A DNA stretch of 8,820 nt from an uncultured Anaerosolibacter sp. GTDB lineage: Bacteria; Bacillota_A; Clostridia; Peptostreptococcales; Thermotaleaceae. The notes beneath the pieces are model-generated. The model ran no database searches. It had not been told where the DNA came from and was given only the letters and a program-made list of their open reading frames with translations. Location of the stretch: the NCBI GenBank assembly GCA_937948705.1, contig CALECF010000196.1, forward strand, positions 1 through 8,820, written 5' to 3'. Numbering within the stretch: the stretch's first letter is position 1; each line of letters begins with the position of its first letter. Positions 1-5,878 of this stretch are shown one piece after another. The position numbers and the translations under genes are program-made.

Positions 1-91
1 CGCTAGGAAACCCCTAGGTTTCCTTCGACGACAGCAAAGCTGTCTGAGCACCTTCCTAAATGAGGGCAGGGGATTTCATCCCCTACAACCC
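1..91. other. GC-rich cluster of short hairpins, possibly a mobile-element end or structured RNA
   Basis: This stretch is about 53% G+C, much richer than the surrounding DNA, and holds three perfect hairpins in series. The arms are 5-12/17-24 (8 bp, 4-nt loop), 30-35/39-44 (6 bp, loop AAA) and 68-74/78-84 (7 bp, loop TTC). A run of seven T follows at 94-100. No coding region with a start is seen on either strand; one plus-strand frame stays open from the window edge to about 118 but has no visible start. Serial hairpins of this kind occur at IS200/IS605-type transposon ends, in relaxase-associated regions and in structured RNAs. I cannot choose among these from the truncated sequence. Confidence 0.4.
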
Positions 92-144
92 CTATTTTTT
101 TATATAATAGGAAAGTAGAACTTTCCTATTATATAAAAAAATAG
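92..144. repeat. Perfect 24-bp inverted repeat, 5-nt loop
   Basis: The arms 92-115 and 121-144 are exact reverse complements of each other, separated by TAGAA. The inner part is AGGAAAG/CTTTCCT and the outer part is an A/T tract. The repeat sits between the GC-rich hairpin cluster and the terminator of the small minus-strand gene, and its right arm supplies the terminator's U-tract. It may act as a bidirectional transcription stop between whatever lies to the left and the minus-strand genes. Such perfect symmetry is also compatible with a small mobile-element remnant. Confidence 0.75.
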
Positions 145-162
145 CAGCTACTCTAGCTACTA
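135..162 (-). terminator. Rho-independent terminator of the 61-aa small protein gene
   Basis: Read on the minus strand, UAGUAGCU (162-155) pairs with AGCUGCUA (149-142) across a 5-nt loop, with one G-U pair. Seven U follow, at 141-135. The stem begins at the stop codon of the small gene (160-162), so this is an intrinsic terminator for it. Confidence 0.7.
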
Positions 163-345
163 TTTATAGGTTTTCTCACTTATATCTTTTCTGCCTTGAT
201 CCCTTATGAACCGTTTTTTGTTTTCCACAAGCTTTTGGTATTCATTCTGATCAATAATCCCCTGTTTTTTAAGATTGTCCATCATCTCAATAAACTGTCC
301 GCATAAATCCGTCAAATCCTTTTTCACTCTGTTCTCTTCACGCAT
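160..345 (-). CDS. Small charged helical protein, 61 aa, function unknown
   Basis: The start was chosen at the ATG at 345-343 (MREENR...) because AAGGGTG (360-354) lies 8 nt upstream. An ATG two codons earlier is too close to that site, and the longest open frame (from 396) begins in promoter and leader sequence without a ribosome site. The protein is soluble, rich in K, E, D, Q and N, and predicted mostly helical. The stretch from MDNLKKQGIID to NEYQKLVENKKRF resembles the short SHOCT-like pattern (hydrophobic helix, G-I-I, acidic turn, E-Y/F, second helix), but that is only a resemblance. It has its own consensus promoter and its own terminator, so it is probably a real single-gene unit. 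It lies just downstream of the peptide-pheromone locus and could be a target of it; nothing in the sequence proves this. No function is assigned. Confidence 0.6.
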   Translation of the reverse strand: MREENRVKKDLTDLCGQFIEMMDNLKKQGIIDQNEYQKLVENKKRFIRDQGRKDISEKTYK

Positions 346-426
346 TCCCATAACACCCTTTTTTCTTATTGCATTGCGGATGAAAAAACACAACAAAGCT
401 CATAGGTTTCTTCTCTCTATTCTTTC

Positions 427-455
427 AATATATCTTTGAAACGGTTTTTTGTCAA
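427..455 (-). promoter_or_regulatory. Sigma-A promoter of the 61-aa gene
   Basis: On the minus strand, TTGACA (455-450) is followed after exactly 17 bp by TATATT (432-427), one mismatch from the -10 consensus. The predicted start is near 420, giving a leader of about 75 nt. An inverted repeat TTTCAA-N7-TTGAAA (423-441) covers the -10 and could be an operator. Confidence 0.7.
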
Positions 456-627
456 TGTTTTATTATATTTTAATTACTTTTTTTATATTATTAACTACTA
501 TTATTCAATATATTTATATTATTTTGTTACAACGCTTTTTTATGGTCCCTAGAGGCTCTCTTACCTATCTTGCTTATACCCATATAAATACTTTTAAAAC
601 ATATCTTTCTACACAATTCCTTCTCTC
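456..627. other. AT-rich spacer, no gene seen
   Basis: This stretch lies between the pheromone-operon terminator and the promoter of the 61-aa gene. It is very A+T rich. The plus-strand open frame here begins at a TTG without a Shine-Dalgarno site and encodes low-complexity hydrophobic sequence. An 18-codon minus-strand frame (527-583) also lacks a ribosome site. I see no convincing gene or structured RNA. Confidence 0.5.
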
Positions 628-633
628 CAAAAA

Positions 634-666
634 AGAAAAAAACTGCTGACTTATTACGCAGCAGTT
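634..666 (-). terminator. Terminator of the regulator-peptide operon
   Basis: AACTGCTG (641-648) and CAGCAGTT (659-666) form an 8-bp perfect stem with a 10-nt loop. On the minus strand the stem runs into a U-rich tract opposite the A-run at 634-640, which continues further left. It begins 15 nt after the peptide gene's stop codon, which marks the peptide gene as the last of its transcript. Confidence 0.75.
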
Positions 667-680
667 CTTTATGATAAATC

Positions 681-815
681 TTATTTGCCATCCTCTGTTA
701 CCGTGATTGTTGGTCCAACTCTCCATGGACGTGGATCTTCTGTTGCAGACGCTACAACACCCATACCTATGTTTACCAATACCATCAACAATACAGCTAC
801 CAGTATCTTTCTCAT
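681..815 (-). CDS. Secreted signalling propeptide, 44 aa, candidate RRNPP pheromone precursor
   Basis: The ORF is ATG 815-813 to TAA 683-681, 44 codons. A strong Shine-Dalgarno site, AAGGGGAG (829-822), lies about 6 nt before the ATG. Residues 1-24 form a Sec signal peptide: positively charged start MRK, hydrophobic core from about residue 4 to 22 (ILVAVLLMVLV...), and an A-S-A cleavage box at 22-24. The predicted mature tail, residues 25-44, begins TEDPRPW and ends VTEDGK, and is short, hydrophilic and Trp/Pro-containing. The gene starts 18 nt after the stop of an HTH/TPR regulator and is followed by a terminator, so the two form one operon. Known RRNPP propeptides (PapR, NprX, Phr, SHP) share this small size, export signal and position; they are cleaved outside the cell and re-imported to bind the TPR receptor. 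I infer the same role here. The tail does not match a pheromone I recognise, so the active fragment is unknown. Confidence 0.8.
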   Translation of the reverse strand: MRKILVAVLLMVLVNIGMGVVASATEDPRPWRVGPTITVTEDGK

Positions 816-821
816 CAAAAT

Positions 822-829
822 CTCCCCTT
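822..829 (-). promoter_or_regulatory. Ribosome binding site of the secreted propeptide
   Basis: AAGGGGAG on the minus strand, about 6 nt before the ATG at 815. It lies wholly within the short gap after the regulator's stop codon at 836-834. It is the main evidence that the 44-codon ORF is translated, and its position suggests coupling to translation of the regulator. Confidence 0.75.
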
Positions 830-833
830 TTGT

Positions 834-2168
834 TTATATTTTAGTTTTGCATAGAACGATGTCTAGCAATTTCTTACTATTATTTATATCTATCTCCATA
901 AAATATCTAACTGCTTTCAGGAGAATATTTTTTATATGCTCTTGGAAATAAGTATCAAAATTTCGTGTCTTTTCTCTTAATATTTCTTGTACTAGCTGTT
1001 CTATGTATATATCTTTCTGTCTATAGATATAACAATCAATTAGTCCATCATAGGCATCTACTTCAATTTTAATATTCTCTATATCCTTCGCTCTGTACAA
1101 TGCTTTGGTTAATGCATTTTCTGCAGCATCATAGTTATTGATAGCTATGAATCTGTAGCCTAAAACGAGATAGGAATTCGCTAAACTGATACTATTTGTC
1201 TTTAGTCGAATATTTATGCTTTCATTCAAACAATCAATAGCTTTTTCCAATTCTTGATTTCTATAATGAACTTCTGCTAGATTAACTAAAAGTAACGCTT
1301 TCGCTTCCTGGTTATCTACAGCTCCCGACATTTCATAGATTTGTTGGTAGATCTCTAATGCTATATCCGTATCACCCTGTTCTAAATAGCAGTTTGCCTT
1401 TAACATTAGGACATCTATCCGTCGAGGCAATGGGAGATCATCGTATGTGCTTTCTAGCTCTTTCAACAGTTCGATGCTTCGTTCATACATTCCTAATTTT
1501 TTATAGGCTAACGCATTATTGAATATCAGTCGAAGAGTCAAGTCACTATCAACAATCTGATTATTCTTCATAATTAATAGCGCTTGGTTATCCAAATGGA
1601 TTGCATCTTCAAAGTTTCTCCTGTCTATCGCACATTTTGCAAGTTTCCAATATACATGGGCTATATTTGAATTACTAGGAAGTCTTGTATAGTTCTCCAA
1701 CGCAATTAAATAATTGATATAGCTATCATTAATCCTTTCAGCTCTATAGTAATAGTCTCCTACCGTCTCATAGATCTGAGCTTTCTTTTCAGCAATATCC
1801 CAATCCTTTAAAATATTTTTTACCTGTCGAAACTCCTCAAGGAACTTTTTTCCATCTTCATTAAACAGAGCATTGAGATTATTTAGATGTTTGGCCAAAC
1901 TAGCCTCAGCCTGCTCCATTTCACTGCACATGAGATATTCAGCTGTAAAATCTACAGATATTTTTCGCTCCTTTGCCAATCTCTTCAGGTTCTCTACAAT
2001 AATCTCTGCCGTATCCTTTGTCAGCTTTGTTTTTCCCTGTTCGATGTAACTAATTAAATTTCTGCTAATCTTGCCGTCTGCAGCATCCTGCTGGGTCGCA
2101 TCTAAGTAGACTCGTAGTCTTTTCAATTTCTCCCCTGGTGGTAAAATGGTATTTTCTAAAAAATACAT
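834..2168 (-). CDS. XRE-family HTH/TPR transcriptional regulator, RRNPP-type pheromone receptor
   Basis: 444 aa. Residues about 12-64 form an XRE/Cro-C1 helix-turn-helix: TQQDAADGKISRNLISYIEQGK, split here as TQQDAAD (25-31) and a recognition helix ISRNLISYIEQG (34-45). The rest is a helical solenoid of about seven tetratricopeptide repeats, near 129-160, 168-200, 212-242, 252-282, 292-324, 330-360 and 370-400. Asparagines in repeat helix A positions (N217, N218, N296) are of the kind that contact peptide backbone in PlcR and NprR. Length and domain order fit RRNPP cytoplasmic receptors, which change DNA binding or oligomeric state when a re-imported peptide docks in the TPR groove. The start has GGGAGGAAAG about 4-7 nt upstream and a consensus promoter. 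The next gene, 18 nt downstream, encodes a small secreted peptide, the expected cognate signal. Targets are unknown; autoregulation is suggested by a palindrome upstream of the promoter. The family assignment is secure; the ligand pairing is inferred. Confidence 0.88.
   Translation of the reverse strand: MYFLENTILPPGEKLKRLRVYLDATQQDAADGKISRNLISYIEQGKTKLTKDTAEIIVENLKRLAKERKISVDFTAEYLMCSEMEQAEASLAKHLNNLNALFNEDGKKFLEEFRQVKNILKDWDIAEKKAQIYETVGDYYYRAERINDSYINYLIALENYTRLPSNSNIAHVYWKLAKCAIDRRNFEDAIHLDNQALLIMKNNQIVDSDLTLRLIFNNALAYKKLGMYERSIELLKELESTYDDLPLPRRIDVLMLKANCYLEQGDTDIALEIYQQIYEMSGAVDNQEAKALLLVNLAEVHYRNQELEKAIDCLNESINIRLKTNSISLANSYLVLGYRFIAINNYDAAENALTKALYRAKDIENIKIEVDAYDGLIDCYIYRQKDIYIEQLVQEILREKTRNFDTYFQEHIKNILLKAVRYFMEIDINNSKKLLDIVLCKTKI
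838..865 (-). promoter_or_regulatory. Possible internal promoter for the propeptide gene
   Basis: Inside the 3' end of the regulator gene, minus-strand TAGACA (865-860) is followed after 16 bp by TAAAAT (843-838). Each box has one mismatch to the sigma-A consensus. A start near 831 would give a leader of about 16 nt with the Shine-Dalgarno site almost at the 5' end. Separate expression of the peptide is known in some RRNPP systems. In AT-rich DNA such boxes also occur by chance. Confidence 0.3.
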
Positions 2169-2249
2169 GAACTTTCCTCCCGATGCTTGACAAATCTAAA
2201 TTTGAGCTTTTTTTGTATTGTTTTTACAAAATTCTGCATCTTTTTTTAT

Positions 2250-2279
2250 ATTCTATCAATCTTCGCTCTAATTTGTCAA
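2250..2279 (-). promoter_or_regulatory. Sigma-A promoter of the regulator-peptide operon
   Basis: On the minus strand, a perfect TTGACA (2279-2274) is followed after 18 bp by TAGAAT (2255-2250), one mismatch from consensus. Transcription should start near 2243, giving a leader of about 75 nt before the regulator's ATG at 2168. Confidence 0.65.
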
Positions 2280-2303
2280 TATATTTTTTAAATTGTTTTA
2301 CTA

Positions 2304-2318
2304 ATACTTCGGAACTAT
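2304..2318. promoter_or_regulatory. Candidate operator upstream of the regulator promoter
   Basis: A 15-bp imperfect palindrome reads ATAGTTCCGAAGTAT on the minus strand. It has 6 of 7 pairs matched around a central base (ATA-TTC-GAA-TAT). Its centre lies about 68 bp upstream of the predicted transcription start, a typical activator position. RRNPP regulators such as PlcR bind palindromes of about 16 bp, so this is a reasonable autoregulatory site. It is found only once in the window and is unproven. Confidence 0.35.
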
Positions 2319-2367
2319 ATTTTTTTGTATATATTCAACTGATATTTATTTCCTGTAAAATTTTGTA

Positions 2368-3165
2368 CTATTTATAAAAATATGCAATAAATTTTGCTCC
2401 AGGCAACAAAAATAATTGTCCTAACAAAGTGCCCAGAAACTTAGTTCCAATAAGCATAATCACTAGTGCCTTTACATCTCCAAATTCACGATTCCCCCGA
2501 TAGGCTTCATCGGTAATGATGGCTGCCTTTGGATCGATGAATAAAGTAAGTAGAATACTTGCTACCCCATTGATCATACCTGAAGATGCCGATGCCGCCA
2601 GTCGGTTTTCTGGCACATAAATGGCAGAGTAATAGGCTGCCAATACCCCTATGCTATAGATTCCTGTGATCAATGCATTGAGCAACAACAGTCTTTTGGG
2701 TATATTCTTAAAGCGTAAGCCTTCTAGCATGCCGCGACTGGGCTTCGTAGCACTTCTAGCGATTCGCCTCATATTCCCATTGCTTAAGGCATGGATTACC
2801 AATCCAGGAATAGATCCAGTCTCCTCTAGCTTCGCAACAGCCTTCCCAAACAGTTTTAAAAATGTTGGTACAAAGAGAATACCAAATAATGTTCCTACTG
2901 TTGTAGCAAAGACTACCTTTCTCACATCTTGAATAGGATCATAATTCATTTGAATGCTTTGATCAATCATCAGTCCAATCAACGGCCCCTGGAGCATATT
3001 GGCAGTTCGTGATACCAATACGATAAGGTTAAATAGAGAGGTAGAGAGGGCAAAATTTCCGCTCCGTATAGAATTAAGCCGTACCGAATAGGAAAGAGTA
3101 TCAATAAAATGAATAATTACTGTCAGTATAACCAATTTCCATGATAAAGCCACCATTAACGCCAT
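2368..3165 (-). CDS. amj: Lipid II flippase Amj (alternate MurJ, DUF2837)
   Basis: A 265-aa polytopic inner-membrane protein. The N-terminal signature HFIDTLSYSVRLNSIRSG, followed by SLFNLIVLVSRTANMLQGPL, matches the Amj family (YdaH of Bacillus subtilis, about 270 aa). That family flips the peptidoglycan precursor lipid II across the membrane and can substitute for MurJ. Hydrophobic segments lie near residues 8-25, 42-65, 85-108, 158-182, 195-213 and 232-260. The length is normal for the family and no key region is missing. The chosen ATG has only a weak GGGG ribosome site 5 nt upstream. The gene sits between an L,D-transpeptidase gene and the quorum-sensing operon, all on the same strand, and is separated from the former by a terminator. 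In B. subtilis Amj is induced by envelope stress through sigma-M; I see no clear ECF-type promoter here. The 89 nt between its stop and the regulator's promoter hold no strong terminator. Confidence 0.88.
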   Translation of the reverse strand: MALMVALSWKLVILTVIIHFIDTLSYSVRLNSIRSGNFALSTSLFNLIVLVSRTANMLQGPLIGLMIDQSIQMNYDPIQDVRKVVFATTVGTLFGILFVPTFLKLFGKAVAKLEETGSIPGLVIHALSNGNMRRIARSATKPSRGMLEGLRFKNIPKRLLLLNALITGIYSIGVLAAYYSAIYVPENRLAASASSGMINGVASILLTLFIDPKAAIITDEAYRGNREFGDVKALVIMLIGTKFLGTLLGQLFLLPGAKFIAYFYK

Positions 3166-3289
3166 AAGAACCCCATCTTTCCTTCACCCCAACAAAGGCT
3201 TCATTTTATGCTCTCAAAAACATATTAACACGTATTCATTCTAACCATGCAAAAATAAAATATTCCTATCCCTATGAATGATTCACGCT

Positions 3290-3315
3290 AAAAAAGGGTC
3301 TTCATCAGACCCTTT
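3290..3315 (-). terminator. Terminator of the L,D-transpeptidase gene
   Basis: Arms 3293-3301 and 3307-3315 form a perfect 9-bp stem (core GGGTCT/AGACCC) with a 5-nt loop, followed on the minus strand by U at 3295-3290, partly shared with the stem. It starts 13 nt after the stop codon of the lipoprotein gene, so that gene is transcribed separately from amj. Confidence 0.85.
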
Positions 3316-3327
3316 CCAATTTGTTTT

Positions 3328-4704
3328 TTATTCTATAACAATGACAGCACTGCTTCCAATCTCTATCCGATTATATAGAAACTCTGCATGGCTTGTATAA
3401 TTTCTTACACACTTATGGGATCTAGGCACTGTGCCCAAGGTAAAAAGATATTCCTTATGTCCTGGATCCACGAGTTTCCCATCCACTTTTTTGAAATCCA
3501 CAGGAACGCCATGAATGTAGGCCCCACCTGTAAACCTGATGGCATAAGGAGCATAACCTGCAATCTCCCTAGTGATATCATCTAAATATAAAAACTTCAC
3601 TTTTTTCTCGATGGCCATATAGTAACCTAAGGGTGTTTCAAACTTATACTTTTCCTTAGCACCTGTTGTGGCGAGGGTATAAGACACCAGGGTCCACTGA
3701 TCATCCTTAAATTCGAATACTCCCTGGTTCTGGTTCTTTCTATCGACTACGATTACCTGTCTTAGTTGTTCAATGGAGTTTTTAAATGACACATATTTTT
3801 TAGGGACATAATACACGCCTTCAAAGTTTAGTGTCGTGACTTTATAAAACTTTTCATCCTCTTCTAATACAGTGAGGATAGTCCCATCTGAAATATATCG
3901 AAATCCAGCATTGGTATTAGGTTCTACGTATGCTGGTGCACTTTGATATCGCAAGGTTCCATAGATATCTTCTTCTTTGCCTTGATAGGCTGGGGCCGTA
4001 CCATTTCGATTCTTATAATTAGAAATGAAAGCTGTCTTGTGATTTTCTACTTCCCTCTTGAGCGAGTCAATCTGCTGTTCCATTTTTTCGAACTGAAATT
4101 CCCTTGGCTCGCCTAGAGCACCAAATACATAGCCATGTTTGATTTCTTCTCCAGCTTTCCAATAAACCTTATACCACAAATCTGATTGATATTTTTTTAG
4201 ATACTCACCTTTTACTGCCTCAGTAAGGTTTAACTTCTCAAAGATCACCGCTCTTCTTAATATCTTAGCACTCGTATTTGGCGTTTCGCGAATATTAATG
4301 TCGGAGCCCCATACTAGGAAATAATTATATGCCATGGGATATCGATCATAGGCAAGATTCATACGGACACTTGCAGGTAACTGGGTCTCGAAGGTCCTTA
4401 TCGTAGTGTATAAAGAGGCTGCATTTGCCTGCTGCTCTATGGCCACCTGAGGTAGCAGCTGTGCTTCCTCCGTCTTTTTTTGACTTTCTGCGCGATCAGT
4501 GATGTTTTCATCATCCTGAATGTCAATATCATTTACATTTTCTTCCACATCACTAGGTTCAGATACATCGTTCTCCCCTTGATTTTCCGGGTTCTTTAAA
4601 GTCTCTTCTTGTATAACAGGAGGCGGCTCCACGGGATCAGCTTTGCTGACCTGGCAACCTGTTAGTACAAGCACTAGAACCAATATCCATATCATTTTCT
4701 TCAT
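3328..4704 (-). CDS. Lipoprotein with SH3b domains and C-terminal L,D-transpeptidase (YkuD) domain
   Basis: 458 aa. The signal peptide ends in lipobox L-T-G-C (14-17), so C17 should be lipidated and the protein anchored outside the membrane. An acidic, disordered linker (about 25-85) is followed by a bacterial SH3-like domain near 130-197 (WGSDINIRETP... to HGYVFGAL). A short coiled stretch near 203-225 comes next, then a second SH3-like segment near 250-308. The C-terminus, from about 316, is a YkuD-type L,D-transpeptidase domain: catalytic-site H398 in YIHGVPV and C432 in SHKCVRN. Family members form 3-3 crosslinks in peptidoglycan by acyl transfer through the cysteine; the SH3b domains probably bind the wall. 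The usual SHGC motif has Lys (431) instead of Gly, a variant that may mark a clostridial subfamily. The start is fixed by GGAGGTG 6 nt before the ATG. A possible -10, TAGAAT, lies upstream without a good -35. It is a single-gene unit bounded by terminators. Confidence 0.85.
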   Translation of the reverse strand: MKKMIWILVLVLVLTGCQVSKADPVEPPPVIQEETLKNPENQGENDVSEPSDVEENVNDIDIQDDENITDRAESQKKTEEAQLLPQVAIEQQANAASLYTTIRTFETQLPASVRMNLAYDRYPMAYNYFLVWGSDINIRETPNTSAKILRRAVIFEKLNLTEAVKGEYLKKYQSDLWYKVYWKAGEEIKHGYVFGALGEPREFQFEKMEQQIDSLKREVENHKTAFISNYKNRNGTAPAYQGKEEDIYGTLRYQSAPAYVEPNTNAGFRYISDGTILTVLEEDEKFYKVTTLNFEGVYYVPKKYVSFKNSIEQLRQVIVVDRKNQNQGVFEFKDDQWTLVSYTLATTGAKEKYKFETPLGYYMAIEKKVKFLYLDDITREIAGYAPYAIRFTGGAYIHGVPVDFKKVDGKLVDPGHKEYLFTLGTVPRSHKCVRNYTSHAEFLYNRIEIGSSAVIVIE

Positions 4705-4837
4705 TGATTACACCTCCAAAACAACTTGTCTTTTAAAATTCTATTCTATACATACCCAGAATATATTCCCCTACCCGTTGAATTTTATCCATTTTCATCC
4801 ACATCTTAGCTTATATTCATAGTCCTCTATTTATTCC

Positions 4838-4888
4838 CTATAGCAAAAAGGATAGTTCTCTGGCAGAGAACTATCCTTTTTGCTATAG
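4838..4888. terminator. Perfect 24-bp hairpin terminator
   Basis: Arms 4838-4861 and 4865-4888 are exact reverse complements with a 3-nt loop. The core is GGATAGTTCTCT/AGAGAACTATCC, flanked by matched A5/T5 tracts, so it can stop transcription in both directions. It starts 5 nt after the FAH gene's stop codon and terminates that gene on the minus strand. A plus-strand function is not needed by any gene seen here. Confidence 0.85.
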
Positions 4889-4893
4889 ATATG

Positions 4894-5799
4894 CTATTTT
4901 ACTTGGTTGGTTAAAGTCCCTATCTTCTCAATGCTGCATTCTACAATATCCCCAGGATTCAAGAACTTAAATGGGCTGAATCCCATACCTACGCCAGCTG
5001 GGGTACCCGTGGCAATAATATCTCCTGGTTTTAGGGTCATCCCCTTAGATAAATCGTGAATAATCTGGGGAATATTGAAGATTAGATTCCTTGTATTGGA
5101 ACTCTGCCGCAATTCCCCATTCACACGGCAAGCGATCTCCAGCTCCACAGGAGAAGGAATCAGACTTTTATGTACCAAATAAGGCCCCATGGGGCAGAAT
5201 GTATCTAAACTTTTTCCCTTATGCCATTGGCCATGCAGCTTCTGAAGTCCTCTTTCGCTAACATCGTTGAGAATCGTGTATCCAAAAATATATTGCTCTG
5301 CATCCTCCTGAGGGATGTTCTTACCCTCTTTCCCTATAATAACAGCCAGTTCCACCTCATAATCTAACTTCTGGGAAATACCTGGATGACTATCAATAAA
5401 GTCTCCCTCTCCAATGGCAGGCGCAGCCACCTTGCTAAAATAGATGGGGGCTTTCGGAATCATTTCCTGATCACCTAGGACAGTTCCAACCTCTTTGGCG
5501 TGATCCAAATAGTTTTTTCCTAAGCAAAAGATGTTTCTTCGGGGATATGGAATTGGGGCCTTAAGTTTTACTGACCGTAGAGGTATCCCTTCACTGGAAA
5601 GAACACCTTGCTCTATTGCTTCACTCATTTTTCTCCCTAACTCTTCTGTAAAAGTATCTATTAGCTCCAGCATTGTCTTTGGACGTTCAGCAATCTGTTT
5701 ATTTTCAAAAAACTGATCCAGTGGAATAATTCTTTCGTGTTTGTGTTGATAAATTCCAATTTTTTCCTCTGTTCCTTCTATATAGGTCACAAAATACAT
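4894..5799 (-). CDS. Fumarylacetoacetate hydrolase (FAH) family protein, acylpyruvase or 2-keto-4-pentenoate hydratase-like
   Basis: 301 aa from the ATG at 5799-5797, chosen because AAGGAG (5812-5807) lies 7 nt upstream. The frame stays open for 53 more codons, but these run through the promoter region without a ribosome site. A poorly conserved N-terminal domain (1-80) is followed by the FAH domain. It shows GKNYLDHAKEVG (94-105, with H100 and E103), metal ligands E148 and E150 in DYEVELAVIIG, and D179 in TILNDVSERG. The signature MTLKPGDIIATGTPAGVG covers 254-271. Members use Mg2+ or Mn2+ to cleave acylpyruvates or hydrate 2-oxo-4-enoates, and some decarboxylate oxaloacetate. The subfamily cannot be fixed from sequence alone. 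No pathway genes adjoin it; it is a one-gene unit with its own terminator, divergent from a nuclease operon. A palindrome at 5853-5878 may control it. Confidence 0.85.
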   Translation of the reverse strand: MYFVTYIEGTEEKIGIYQHKHERIIPLDQFFENKQIAERPKTMLELIDTFTEELGRKMSEAIEQGVLSSEGIPLRSVKLKAPIPYPRRNIFCLGKNYLDHAKEVGTVLGDQEMIPKAPIYFSKVAAPAIGEGDFIDSHPGISQKLDYEVELAVIIGKEGKNIPQEDAEQYIFGYTILNDVSERGLQKLHGQWHKGKSLDTFCPMGPYLVHKSLIPSPVELEIACRVNGELRQSSNTRNLIFNIPQIIHDLSKGMTLKPGDIIATGTPAGVGMGFSPFKFLNPGDIVECSIEKIGTLTNQVK

Positions 5800-5852
5800 A
5801 TAACCGCTCCTTTCCATATTCTTCTTCATAGTTTTTTCGATGAATCTCTCCC

Positions 5853-5878
5853 TAATTCCTTTTTTTACAAAGGAATTA
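5853..5878. repeat. Inverted repeat in the divergent control region, candidate operator
   Basis: Arms 5853-5862 (TAATTCCTTT) and 5869-5878 (AAAGGAATTA) are perfectly complementary over 10 bp, with a 6-bp spacer. The repeat overlaps the proposed FAH -10 and covers its predicted transcription start, where a repressor would act. It could instead form a hairpin at the 5' end of the transcript. Confidence 0.45.

Noticed and set aside
346..396. 17-codon upstream extension of the 61-aa small protein
   Set aside because: No ribosome site at 396; the Shine-Dalgarno site at 360-354 fits the ATG at 345.
527..583. 18-codon minus-strand frame (MGISKIGKR...)
   Set aside because: No ribosome site and no other sign of coding; likely chance.
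449..649. Plus-strand open frame of 66 codons
   Set aside because: Starts at TTG with no Shine-Dalgarno site, is low-complexity and AT-driven, and overlaps the minus-strand promoter and terminator.
685..951. Plus-strand open frame across the propeptide and regulator 3' end
   Set aside because: Antisense shadow of two well-supported minus-strand genes; no ribosome site.
2183..2377. Plus-strand frame rich in F, L and Y upstream of the regulator
   Set aside because: AT-rich promoter region of the minus-strand operon; hydrophobic composition follows from base composition.
92..4888. The two perfect 24-bp inverted repeats (92-144 and 4838-4888) as copies of one mobile repeat
   Set aside because: They share arm length and a ctat...atag border, but their internal sequences differ, and the second has a clear terminator shape and position.
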